Positions 49,201 through 60,481 of a stretch of DNA of 64,000 bases are shown here, piece by piece. Under the pieces are notes generated by a model. That model was not told where the DNA came from. It saw only the letters and a program-made list of their open reading frames with translations, and did not search any database. Source of the DNA: Paragordius varius. Lineage: Eukaryota > Nematomorpha. Made by a program: the position numbers and the translations under genes. The stretch is taken from the NCBI GenBank assembly GCA_964247055.1, contig OZ176050.1:2666001-2730000 (forward strand), read 5' to 3'. Each line of letters begins with the position of its first letter. Positions within the stretch are counted from its first letter, which is position 1.

Positions 49201-52200
49201 TGTAATCAAGTTCAGAAACAAGATGACATCAAATTTCAACGATAGTTTTAATATTACAATTTAGTAATTTTGCAATAGAAAAACGATAATACAATATTGT
49301 ATAAACTGAGTAGCATATATAACAAGGATGTTTTAACACTTCGATTCAAATTGTGGTATCTAAATACCCCAAACTAAATTTGATCTAGGATTTTTAAAAA
49401 ACTACTGAAGGAAACGGTCCCAATTTAAATTTATGCTTCTGTCCTTATAAAAATTATATAAATATGCCAAAATATCTAAATAAAATTTTGTTTTGAAAAA
49501 AAGTTCAATGTCAAACAACTTCGACGCCATTTTTATTTTACAAAATTTTTGCAAAATATCGTCTTCATTTAATTTTAAGGGTAAAATTAATGTTAATTTT
49601 TTTAAATTAAATCTAACATTGAGAGATATAGAAAAAGCGGTTTATTTTGGATTATTTTTCAATTTTACCATTGAACACATGTCACGTTGACTAATTTTTT
49701 TCATTTCGGTTTTAGCTTAAAATAAGTAATATCAAGTATTTTTTAATAAAATTTTTTATTTGCCATGGTTTCGATTTCTCCCATACTTTTTAAAGAATTC
49801 AATTTCTAACAGGCTTGGGGTATTTAACTACCCCAAGAATCGAAGGACTAAAATGAATGTGTTGTATCCAAGTGTTAAAGAGGTTCAATAAGCAATAATC
49901 AAAAAGCCAATCTCAAATGGATTATTGAAAAACCCTAATTCCACAAATTAAATATAGTTCGTCCTATCAGAAAAAGTTGATAAGGTCTCAAACGCCAAAC
50001 TTAGAAATTTTTGAAGTAAGATGCTAGATTACTCATTAAATGGAATGATTGCGAGCAATAAAAATATTACATTATTGAGTCCCCGACGCAATTAAACAAA
50101 ATCTACGGTATTGGGTTACAATCAAATGTAAGCAATAAGATATTGATATCCTAAAAAGATATGTTTTCGAAAATTCCATGCAGACCTGCATGGGGTCTCA
50201 AAACGATGGATAGAAAATAAAAACAGATCAATATAACCATTATTGTCGCAGTGGGTGTGGCAACATATTTAATAACTATTTTCACAATACATAAGGTCAA
50301 ACACGATTTGTTAAACTATAATTGGTGCTTGCAATAATTAAAAATAATAATTTTGAATGAGACTACACGGTTTCCGAAAGATAGCTTGAAAATTTACAAT
50401 TTAGATTTTGAAAAATTTATATCATTTTAGCAACGATTTCGGAATAAAGGACCTCTAACGCGAATTTTTAACTGACAAAAATGTAAGATTCATCAAAAAT
50501 TTTGATTAAAAAGATAAGCCAATTTTGATTTAACAATACTTAAGCTGATAAAACTTTTGCGCAAACCAAATTTTTATTACTCAATTTTTGCTGTAAAACG
50601 ATTACTTTTTAAGAGACATAACAATAAAAATCATGTTGATAACAATAAAAATTTCAGCTCGTAAATATGGACGATATAAGTAACGGTTATCTGATGAAGT
50701 TTTAAATTAATTTTAAATTTCTTACAAGTAGGTGACATTTTAACCACTAAGATGTAAGACTATCAAGGTCATACTACAAATCATTTGAGCGTGAAATTTT
50801 TTAGTCATTGGTTTTAAATGGTAAAACAAAAATATTTTTTTGTAAAAAAGGCAAATATATTTTATGGTAACTATTGGAAAAAAAATACGTTTATTTTTAG
50901 ATGAAACTCAAAATCACAATTTATAGATATCTACAAGTTTTTAAAACGCATAAAACAAGGTTGTGAATTTAAAAGTAAAATACTGCTCAATTGCAAATTT
51001 TTTCATAACTGATTTTTACGCTCCCAATATATCATAAACAAAATTCACCCTTGAACAATTCAAATTGACCTTGTGTTTTTTGAAATAAAAAATTTTCTTT
51101 ATTTTATAATATTTTTAAAATATGAAATTCTGTTTAAAATTAATATAATGCCGAAAAAATAATAAAGTATGTCGTAAAAATATATTTCATATTAATGATG
51201 AGTTATATTATCCCGAAAACACATAATTTATATTTAGGAATTTGAATTGTTTGAGGATTGGAATTGTTCAAGGGTGAATTTGAATAAATGGTACATTAAG
51301 CGAATTCGATAATTAATTTTAAAATTTTTTTTAAATTATATGTTTAAATTTATTCCTAGATGATGACTGGTTTTTTGGCGTAAGAATCAAAAAATTATAC
51401 TTTATTCCTTCGGTATTCTTGGATTGATATCTCGAACAATCGCGCATTTTGTATTCCAATCCCACAAAATATAAGATATTTTCGGAAAACCTATGAACAA
51501 AAATTTAAGTATAATGAATATTAAAAATATTCACTATTTTTTCATCCATGTAGGCAATGGCCATGTTTACGACATATAAACGATTTATTTAAATGGCTAC
51601 ATAAATTTACTTTTTTATATGTGAAAATAATATCATTATATGATAGGAAAAAAAACTGTATAGATCATTTATAAAATATTATTTGTTTGTAATATCCCAT
51701 TATTGGATGAATGATTGGAGATAAAACTACTCTTCGATATTTAGCGTTAGAGAATCGTAATATTTTGAAAGTTATTAGGTAACAAGCGCCTGACCCATTA
51801 GCTTTTCACCGTTTTACGGATGGCACGTTTTTGCAAAAACATATATAAAATATATGTTATTTATATCAGCTCTAATCATAAGTCATTATCGGTTTAACTA
51901 TGAGAAGACGTCAGCAAGTGCACAGACGATTAACTTGATACAAACCCTATTTTATTCATCTGACATCAAACTAACACATAATCTGATACCGCCATAAGTC
52001 AGTGTTTTATTTTTATCATTCAGTAATGATGTCCAACTTTGTGTCTGAATAAAAATTTGGGCACACATTGCTTTTAATATTTCATAAGAGAGGCCGTGAA
52101 AAGTTATTGTTTGCTATTTGGAACATATGAACAACAAGCTCTACCATTAAAACATTAGAAACATTAATTCGTAAATCAAAAGTTGTGATTTTAATGTGAA

Positions 52201-55200
52201 AGAGAGTGAACCCTCTGGTATCCCAAACAACTGCAAAACGATCATAATGACCCTAACAAGCTCAGAAATTGGCAGAAACATTACATCTATTAAACAATAA
52301 GTCTACAAGCAATGGAAAGATCAATAAACTCGGTAAATGGTTCCCACACAAACGAATGGAGAATCGCAAAATGACTTGTGAAATTCTTCTGCAACGTCGT
52401 GAAAGGACATGTTTTATCATTAAATTTAGACGGGTTATAGAAGTTGCTATTTATGTAAATTTAAGGCGGAAAAAATTGTGGCTTTCATCAAGCCGGTGTC
52501 CATCATCATCAAGTCAAATCGCTTCGGAAAAAGTGTGTGCTTTGTATTTTGTGGTACAGAGAGGTATTGTATATAAAGCTATGACACCCACCCCGCGAAA
52601 CTGTTAATACAACGCATCACCAGTAATTGGTTTATTTAAACCATGCAGAAATCAAAAAGCGACCGTAATATACCAGAAGATATGGTGGTTTTTGCTACAT
52701 GACAATACCCACTTGTCACAGCAACACCAGCGATACCATTAAATCGCTTCGATAGGAAGTTCTTTCGCCTCCGATGACTCTTAACCTAGCGCCATTTAAC
52801 CAAAACATTTTCGCATGTATAGTAGTACACACCTTGTTTAATATTTCAAAAACGTTTGAAAGTGGCTTAACGAATGGTTTTCCACCATTTTTTCTTGCAC
52901 TCATATGCTATCAGAGAAACGGGAAAAATGTGTAGAAGCCGATGGACAATATTTTGCATAAAATAAATAATGCATTTCCTAGGTTTTTTTACCAAACCGG
53001 TAAATTATGACTACACCAGGTATATATATATATATATATATATTAAATTATGAGATCTCTTAACTTAATGACTTATGTAAATATTTCTAACGTTAAACGT
53101 TATCAAATTTATATTTTCCCCCTTATTTCCATTTAATTTAGATAAATTTGAAATAGATTGCTAAAAAAACAATTTAAAAATCGTAGAAAACTTCCTGATC
53201 GTGAGCTGTAAACTCTTGGGGTCCTTCACTTTTGTTGATTATTTGTGCGACACCGACCACCTCGCCTTCATTGTTCATTATGGGCATACATAGGATAGCA
53301 TATGTTCGGAAACCAGTCTTTTTATCCACGTCTGGATTGAAGCGTTTATCCTAAAATCATTATAAAAAGGAGCATGAGATAAAAAAAAAATTTAAAAAAA
53401 TTATTAATTTGATTAAATATATATATATATATATATAGGTTTAAGGTAAAAGTTAGGTAATTTTAGTGTGTATCATGGTTTAAATATCCGTTAAAACGGG
53501 AACTGTCAACTTAACCTGTTGGCAAAAGAATTTCTATGAAAATTAGGACACATCGAAATTATATGGTTAAAATTAATTTCGGTGCTAAAAATAATTGTTT
53601 TTTTTTATAGAAAATGGAATCAAATTTTATTATTACAGCTTATTTTGGATAATTACGAGCTGGATCAAATATAAATGTTGTGATCTGTCAAATGAATTAT
53701 TTATACAAAATAATTATATTATATTAATAATGGTATAATTGGCTCATTGACCTTTGAAATAAAAAAAAACTAGAATTCGATACGATAAAAGCTGGTTTGT
53801 CATAATAACTCTCCATTTTGATTTTGATAAATTGCCACATAATTACGACAGATCAGACAAATTATAAATATAATATACACTAAATGCAATCCTAACTAGG
53901 TCTTTCTTATATTTGATAGATCTAAAAGCTTTCTAGAGAGGATCGCTAAAAAATTTGAAAATCAAAACGAAACTTGAAGAATTTAAAGTAAAACACCCAA
54001 CGTATAAGAAAAATGAATAGAAATTTAATTTCAGGGTTTTACAGGCCCCAAGTGACCCATTAAATCTAATCATATCAATAATTTATCTACTAAAGCGTTT
54101 GCGTTTTTAACTAAACCTAACCGTGTCATTATTTATAATATATTGTGAAAACAAGAGACAATCAATTTAATTGTTTATAAAAAAAAGAAAATTGCTTTTA
54201 ACAGAGGGAAGAAGCCTTACACTTTTAGTTTTATTTTTTTAATTATGCCCTAAAATGAGGAATACTATATAATTACAACGAATATACCTCAAATATTGCG
54301 TATTTTATATAAAATAATTAATTTAAATTAAGAACTATGAGGTAAATAAAATATTCACGTCACAATTTTTTGGTCATTTATATGTAAATTTTTTTTATAA
54401 ATTTCTCATAAATATAAATTAAATTGCCGTAATAATATAATAAAAACAAAATTAATTAAATTAAAGAGCACATAAAAAAATCCAAATTAATTTTGATGAA
54501 AATTAGGCATAAACACTCTAATGTTTTTGCTAAAACTTGAGAGTTAATCCATAGTAAAGGGTGAAATTTAAATAAAAACTCATCTTTTAATCTGAAACGA
54601 CTTGGAAGAATATAATTACTTTTACATACGTAATTTCTATATATTAAAAATAAGAATAAGACTCGGTTATCAGGGAGTTAGGATCACTAGCGCTTTTCTA
54701 AGCGGTCAAAAAATATTTTTTTAATTTTTTTACTTAAAAACCAAAAAGTTTTAGTTTTCATAGCATATTTAATAAATTTTAATAAATACGAAGCCTATGT
54801 AAATATAATGGGAGTATATTAAAACAAAACCGAAAAAATAATTGAACCGGAACATAAGCTAAACTTTTTAGCAATCTTTCTAATCTAAAGGAATTAAAAC
54901 GGTGCCAATTCGAATCCCTTTTTATATTATTGGGCCTTATTAACTTTGTTGGGGAATATATAGCCCTCAACTATTAACCTTTGCATGTTTTAATGACAGG
55001 TTTGGACTTTTGAAAAAAACCCAATTATTTTACGTTTTTTCAAAAAGAAATTATGTGCTTTTGGAATCATCACCTAATGATACAAAAAAACACATTCTTA
55101 TAATTTTTCAAATAATTTTACCTTCAACAATGATGTGTATGTATTACTTATTATACCTGTATGTACTTATTTATTACTTAAATAAATAAAATAGGCAAAA

Positions 55201-58200
55201 ATATCTAAATGATAATAATTAAAAAATTAATTAAAATTATTGATTTTCCGTTTAAGACGATGAATGATGGTGGGAAGAGTTAGACATAGACAGACACATA
55301 CACAAGACAACACGACCAAATTTACAAAAATATAAAAAAAAATTATAAGAATACAAGAATGAAGTTTAAATTATTAAATATTATATTATAATATATGGTA
55401 TTTTTTATGGATTTTTTCAATATATTACCACAAAAATCTATTTTAGCTTACCATTAAATACATTAAAATTGAAATGAAGTCAAAATTTTCCAGAGGTTTT
55501 TATACTAAATTCCAAACAAATCGTATAAACAAATTTTAGCCTAATAGGTAATACAAGAACGAGAGATATTATAAGCCATATATGTATTGTAAATGGCTAA
55601 AATGGTATATACGGTATAGTAAGTATATATTGCTAAAAATTTATAAATTATTGCCAATAACATATGCAGCAAAGAGAATCATTATTGGCTAATAATAGTA
55701 AAAAGTGAAAAAAATAACTATAAGCCAATATTAATTCCCTTTGTTGTATGTTTATTTGGCAATAAATTAACTTTCTAGCAATATAGATACTGTAATTCAT
55801 TCGTTTGTTGCCATGTATGAGGAGATTTTTTGTTTTTATTTGTTAAATATTTATAAATTGTGGGAAAAAAATACAATGTTTAATTAACACTCCATTACCT
55901 TTTGGGGTAGTTTTATATCCCAGAGCGCTTCAAAATTTGAACATCTTAGAAAGTATTTGAGATATTAAGCCAAATTTAAAAATATGCTTTCTTACCCGTT
56001 TAGGCGAATTTTACAAAAAAAATTTTATATGTAAAATTGTAAAAAATCTTCATCTCCAACTTTTTTGCCGCCATTTTTTTCCATATGCATTTTTAAATCG
56101 CAAATGCAACAAGCAAATTAATATATATTATGGTGAGAAGATGTAAATAATTAACTTTAAGAAACTTTCAGGCTACATTTTACCAGCAAAAATTTGATAT
56201 ATTTTGATTTTAATATTAGTTTCAATCAATTTTTGGAGCTCTCCCTATTATTGACTCTGAAAGCGATAAAACTGTAGAAATATAAGCTTGTTTATCTAAT
56301 ATTGAGAACAATGTTTGTTAATTAAATTTTACCTATAATAACTTTCAAAACTGTAGTTTATTTATAAAGAGCTCTGGGGTATAAAACTACCCCAAAATGT
56401 GAACTAAGACAAAATGAAAAGGTATATGTTAAATGTATAATAAATATAATAAAATATCATATATAAACAGCGAAGTTATATAATTACCTTTAAACTTAAA
56501 ATACAGATAGGCCTATAATAGCTCTCTTTACTGTATAGTAAAATTTGAAGTTGAATATTTTTCAAATACGTTACCAACACCTTCCCCCCCCTACCCTTCC
56601 CTAGATATTTGCCAAAAAGCAATTAAAAATAATTATTATTATTATTATTGATACAAAATCATTTTTTGAATCTAACAAAATCTCTTTTGTTCAAAAAATT
56701 GCCATTTAATCATCCAATTATACCTGCCTAAAATTTTTCAAAGAATAAAGCAGAGGCATAAAAATATATTGAACAATAGCTAAAATGTCTCAAATTTCCA
56801 ATAACATGTCTATCTCTACCTTAAAAGAGGCAACCATTTATCATAATAACAATTAAAATATTTTTTTTAAGCATTATGTTTAAGATCATATTTCTTGGTG
56901 TGGAAAAAATATATGTTTATGATTATTTAGTTTATTATATTTTTCGTTGGATAAAGTCCAATGCCTGATCAAATGAGACTATCTTTTATAATTTCCAAAT
57001 TTTAAAACCAACAAAATTAAATAGGTGTACTAAGAAACAAAAAAATATGGGCTCATTAGATAGATATAACGATCAAAACTCATATTTAAATTAAAAATTA
57101 TATTTCACTTTAATAGACCCAATTTAACTAAAATCAATTTTTAATGGAGATTTCCATGATACTTCATCCCTTATATAATCAGAATTACAAAAAAATGTTA
57201 TGCCAATAAATAAATTTTTCTTTGTTTTAAGGCTAAAATAACTTGCAAAAACAAAATTGCAAATTAATAATAATTAACCCAATTAAATTAAAGATGCTAT
57301 AGAGAGAGATATATTTAAGCATTTTTTTTGTATTACGCCATTTTTTCGCCATAAACATAGTACTAGATTTTCAGAAAGCCTAATAGTAAGAAAAATCATC
57401 TTACTAGAAAAAAATACTATTGGAAATACGTCATGTTTCCGTGTTGGCGATACGCATTTTATTTTGATGGGTAAATTTTATGGCTAAAAACAAAAAATGT
57501 AAATACCTATCTATAAACATCAATTTATAAAATGCGTGCGACTCTTTAGTATTAACTTCTTGATAAATACTTTGAGTTATAATTTGCCTAAATTTTAATT
57601 CTCTTGATATGTACACTTTATCAGTGTTAAAAGGATATTAACCAGACCCGTTTTTATAATAATGGTTTCTTAACAAAAATTAGGCAAATAAAACTTGCTT
57701 AAAAACCTGATAAGCATCTTTAATGTTAATCGGTTCTTTAGTGGCAGCAACGTGTCCCGCAATCCCCTTTCCCCAAGGAATTATTATGGCTTGCTCTTTG
57801 GAATGCAGAGATTCGGCCAACGTAGATTTCGAAGTTACATCATAAAGAGTGGAAATAAGTATTGGAGCTTCTTTTGTTCCTTTAGTTAGGAATAGACTTC
57901 CCCGATCAGAGCCGGTTAAAAGGCTAACGTTACGTAAAATTTTATGGCAAAGCACATTGATATCCAATTCGTTTGATACATCTTTTATCAGCTCCATAAA
58001 CAGATCCGATTCATTTAATTTTTTTAACTTAATTTCGGACATATCAAAGCTTCTAGAAGGCGCCGATAACCTTTTGGTATCTTGATTCAATTGTGCTAAA
58101 ATGTTCTCGAACTCCGAACTATCAAAGGCAGATATTGAAGAATGCGGTTCTGGAGATACATTTTCTATCAATTGCCGGAATTTATCTTTTTGTGAAGGTG

Positions 58201-58258
58201 TATATTTGTTGGAATTCAGTGAGATCGGAGAAAAAAATATTTTAGAATTTTTCATCAA
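34239..58258 (-). CDS. PDE6: PDE5/6-type cGMP phosphodiesterase with GAF-A, GAF-B, catalytic domain and CaaX tail
   Basis: Hydrolyses cyclic nucleotides, presumably cGMP. Twenty-five exons, all GT-AG and in phase: 57707-58258, 53192-53350, 51401-51490, 43398-43592, 43227-43318, 42519-42582, 42380-42433, 41670-41831, 40744-40887, 40384-40530, 40143-40250, 39933-40042, 39753-39840, 39568-39668, 39226-39303, 39026-39164, 38831-38914, 38360-38705, 38027-38155, 37199-37776, 36990-37118, 36742-36889, 35423-35911 and 34239-35248; total 1,731 residues. (Exons 3 and 4 flank a 7.8-kb intron.) GAF-A is about residues 85-250 ([20 protein letters not shown]), GAF-B about 270-460. The catalytic domain has [10 protein letters not shown] (His572), [11 protein letters not shown] (His612-Asp613) and [12 protein letters not shown], with [10 protein letters not shown] holding the purine-binding Gln. 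A Ser/Asn-rich tail of about 900 residues ends KSKLCTII, a CaaX prenylation box also found in PDE6. Similarity to PDE5 and PDE6 is comparable; the CaaX favours PDE6. Confidence 0.95.
36322..36613. mobile_element. MITE-C copy in PDE intron
   Basis: TA|CAGTAAAAATTGAAATTATA at the left and GTCCGTATAATTTCAATTTT at the right are near-perfect inverted ends; inner arms include AGTATGGTTGTCTTTTTGAA. About 292 bp, non-coding, in the intron between exons 36742-36889 and 35423-35911. Confidence 0.85.
40919..41190. mobile_element. MITE-C copy in PDE intron
   Basis: Diverged left end (CAGTAAAATATCCAAATATG) and well-kept right end (GTCCGTATAATTTTAATGTT and TACTG|TA). It lies between the exons at 40744-40887 and 41670-41831. 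Confidence 0.75.
47602..48075. mobile_element. MITE-B, complete copy
   Basis: TATACCATTTGCACTTCAAG, GAGTGTCC and then GAACATTTCAAGTTGGTCCT at the left; the mirrored units and CTTGAAGTGCAAATGGTAT at the right. About 474 bp, non-coding. The outer TATACCATTT and the tandem-unit design match MITE-A; the inner sequence does not. Confidence 0.85.
49333..49878. mobile_element. Foldback element (TTAACACT family)
   Basis: TTAACACTTCGATTCAAATT, GTATCTAAATACCCC and, at the far end, GGGGTATTTAACTACCCC and TATCCAAGTGTTAA. It aligns along its length with 30409-30996. The 65-codon frame at 49493-49690 is the counterpart of that at 30569-30754. Confidence 0.82.
51040..51294. mobile_element. MITE-A copy, worn left end
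   Basis: Recognisable from AAATTCACCCTTGAACAATT through AAGGGTGAATTTGAATAAAT and GGTAC. The conserved interior (ATATATTTCATATTAATGAT) is present. It ends about 106 bp from the isolated PDE exon 3. Confidence 0.75.
52080..52960 (+). pseudogene. Decayed mariner transposase
   Basis: The open frame 52269-52607 shows mariner blocks in order: [10 protein letters not shown] (family: LGKWVPH), EILLQRR (SLLxR), [10 protein letters not shown] (NPKRKKxW), [19 protein letters not shown] (KVMLCIWWDxxGVVYYELL). The expected GDEKW sequence between them is lost. In another frame near 52695 comes [12 protein letters not shown], resembling the (H)QDNARPH box, and near 52905 comes EADGQYFA, like ENNGQYF at the usual C-terminus. 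Several stops and at least one frameshift make it inactive. Helix-turn-helix parts upstream are too worn to place, and I could not define terminal inverted repeats. It sits in the PDE intron between exons 2 and 3. Confidence 0.8.
53351..57706. other. 4.4-kb first PDE intron, contents
   Basis: AT-rich intron with an AT microsatellite near 53420-53438 and one foldback element (55884-56432). Otherwise I see no gene or known repeat. The 63-codon frame at 54779-54970 and that at 57431-57616 have no supporting motif. Confidence 0.65.
55884..56432. mobile_element. Foldback element related to the TTAACACT family
   Basis: Starts TTAACACTCCATTACCTTTT with GGGGTAGTTTTATATCCC, and ends with GGGGTATAAAACTACCCC and GGTATATGTTAA. 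The layout matches the other TTAACACT elements (a GGGGTA...TACCCC block just inside each end), but the sequence is different enough to be a separate subfamily. Confidence 0.7.
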
Positions 58259-58545
58259 AAAAATTTAAATTTAAAAACTGCAAGCTTATCATCGTATGAA
58301 AAACCATATGTTTTTACTAATACACCTGGGCATATTTTTAAATATATTCAATTTCAGAAATGTTGTCCCTTTCATTAGAACAATAAATATCAATATTATA
58401 TTTATATAAAAATAATTATATTAAAATATCCAAAGTTTGATATCGATATTTGATCACAACAAAATTGTATAAGACTATAACATAAAAGATATTAATAATA
58501 AATTTTGACATTCATATATGTTGGATATTGAGTTTGTCGAAATAT

Positions 58546-58640
58546 CTATGACAATTTGGAAGGGAAATGGAAAACATCCAAAAACATGTTACCAAAAGAT
58601 AATTTATTACACTCCGTAGTCACAAAAATATCTTGATGAA

Positions 58641-58675
<35 letters not shown>

Positions 58676-58924
58676 TATCAGGATTGACATTGAAATTTTG
58701 GTTCTGAGCTTTCAAGGAAAATTTTTACCTTGTGGTATATGCTCGCTATTGTAAAATCCCAAAACTTGCGCATAATATGTTTGATTTTTTTCCCCAAAAA
58801 AATCCTCAAGATATATGATACATTTTTCAGAAGTGTTTAAAAAACATTTTTTGGCTTTTCTACCTTGGACAAATATAATTTGAATAAACGCCAAGATCCC
58901 AAGAATTACTAATAAAAATAACAT
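58546..58924 (-). CDS. Candidate small secreted protein, two exons
   Basis: Not recognised. Exon 1 (58729-58924) encodes a strongly hydrophobic leader (MLFLLVILGILAFIQIIFVQ) followed by KKCFLNTSEKC and an NQT glycosylation sequon, ending CACAAG|GTAAAA in phase 1. Exon 2 (58546-58631) starts after TTTCATCAAG and continues in phase for 27 residues to a stop, adding a third Cys (TTECNKL). The predicted product is about 93 residues. The gene lies about 290 bp upstream of the PDE start codon on the same strand. The reading of exon 2 is inference; exon 1 could alternatively be a single-pass membrane anchor. Confidence 0.38.
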
Positions 58925-59264
58925 ATATGTTAGAAAAATAATTTAATTTGAGGCATGATGGAAATGGTATAAAGAGTCTTTAAGAAATTACAAAACACTC
59001 TTCAATTATATTAGATGATGCTGGACATTTAACTCAGATTGATTTAGATATTTCTTTGTGTACTTGCTGTATATGATTGTTTTTTTATACAATAACTCAC
59101 GCAAAACTAAAGCAACGAACCTGTGAATCAAACTGAGCTGATTAAATGTTTAATATATCTTTAAGTTTTATACCGCGTCAAAATTTTACCAAAATAAATA
59201 AACAAATTAAGCTTTTTAATAATATTCTATATCAAAATCTTTCATACACACTGGGCACAAAATC

Positions 59265-59288
59265 GGGGGGGGGGGGGGGGGTGGGGGG
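59265..59288. repeat. Poly-G run
   Basis: Seventeen consecutive G, then T and six more G. The proline-rich open frame on the minus strand across it is an artefact of this run. Confidence 0.95.
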
Positions 59289-60481
59289 AGTTTATAAAAT
59301 AAAAAAATTAAGATAGAAAATATATCAGGGTCCTTTTGTTTTGGGCTTTCGAGTGATTTAGCAAAGTTATTAACACTAATGTAAATATTGCTAAAATATG
59401 TTTTAAAATACCTATAATTTTTAATTTTAAATTTTGGAAGCATGCTCTGAAAATTTCAAATTTTCAAAATCCAAAACAGGCAAGTTTTCTCAAAATTAAG
59501 GGGAAAAGCCGAAAATGTGTGACGAAAATTTTAAATATACATCAAGTTTTTTCCAGAAAAAGGATGTTTTCTTTAAAATTCAATTAATAGCAAAATTTTG
59601 ATGAAGCAAGATTTCAGCCACTTACATTAGGAAATTGTAAAAAAAACACCCTTTATAATTTTTATGATCCTAAGCATTTCTACTATACCAGGTTTTTTTA
59701 TATTGTGTTTATTAAATCATATAATTTTTCAAACAATTTTTAAATCAAAAATTAGAGGTAACTTAACTTAGAGTGTTTTTATACCGTTTCGATCATGCTT
59801 ATAAATACATCACCCACTACACCAAATTGTTATAAATTTAAATTTACAATACCCAATTTTTTGGAAAATTAATATCAAGATTTGGCCTATTTATTTTTTT
59901 TTAATTTAAGAAAGCTTACCCATTCCGAAAGTGTCCAAAAAAATTTAAAATTTCATATAAATGTTGTTTTGCTTTTTATATAAAAATTATTGTGTTTTTT
60001 TAAAGGAAGTATTTAGCTTTCACCAAAAAATATTTAGTATAATGTGTGCAAATTTACCATTTTTTGATATGGACCATTTAACACAAAGGTGTAATAAACT
60101 TTCTTAAATCACTAGTAAGGCCGAAAACAAAAAGCACCACATATGATAATTAGCTAACATATATTTCATCAGGATATTTTTTGTGCCCACAGTTTGTTAT
60201 ATAACCGATTATCTTCGGTCTTGAGTTTATTTTAAAATTGCTGGCTAGGGTCAAAAATTTTGAAAGTTTTGGAGTTCATATGCTATAATTAAAATTTGAT
60301 ATTCACATCGATTCCTTTTAATATGTTTATGACAATGATCTTTATTCAATAGAGGCTACTAGCTCCCATCGAAAGTATTTATTTATTGCGATTATTTGAT
60401 AAAGAGTTGCTCTAAAGTAAAAAATTTTAAATTGTAAGGCATAAAGCCATAATAATCCTGATATATTTTCTATCAATATCT

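Larger units (their letters stand above)
43593..51400. other. 7.8-kb PDE intron, contents
   Basis: Separates the 90-bp GAF-A exon (51401-51490) from the first GAF-B exon. It holds a (GA)n run (43761-43778), a small hairpin (45901-45958), a complete MITE-B (47602-48075), a foldback element (49333-49878) and a worn MITE-A (51040-51294). 43800-45890, 46000-47590, 48080-49330 and 49880-51030 are AT-rich with no recognisable genes; the short open frames there show no family motifs. Confidence 0.7.

Noticed and set aside
52716-52904. 62-codon frame on the minus strand opposite the mariner relic
   Set aside because: Antisense shadow of the decayed transposase.
59216-59443. Proline-rich frame with CPVC on the minus strand
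   Set aside because: The proline run is the poly-G tract read in reverse, and the frame has no further support.
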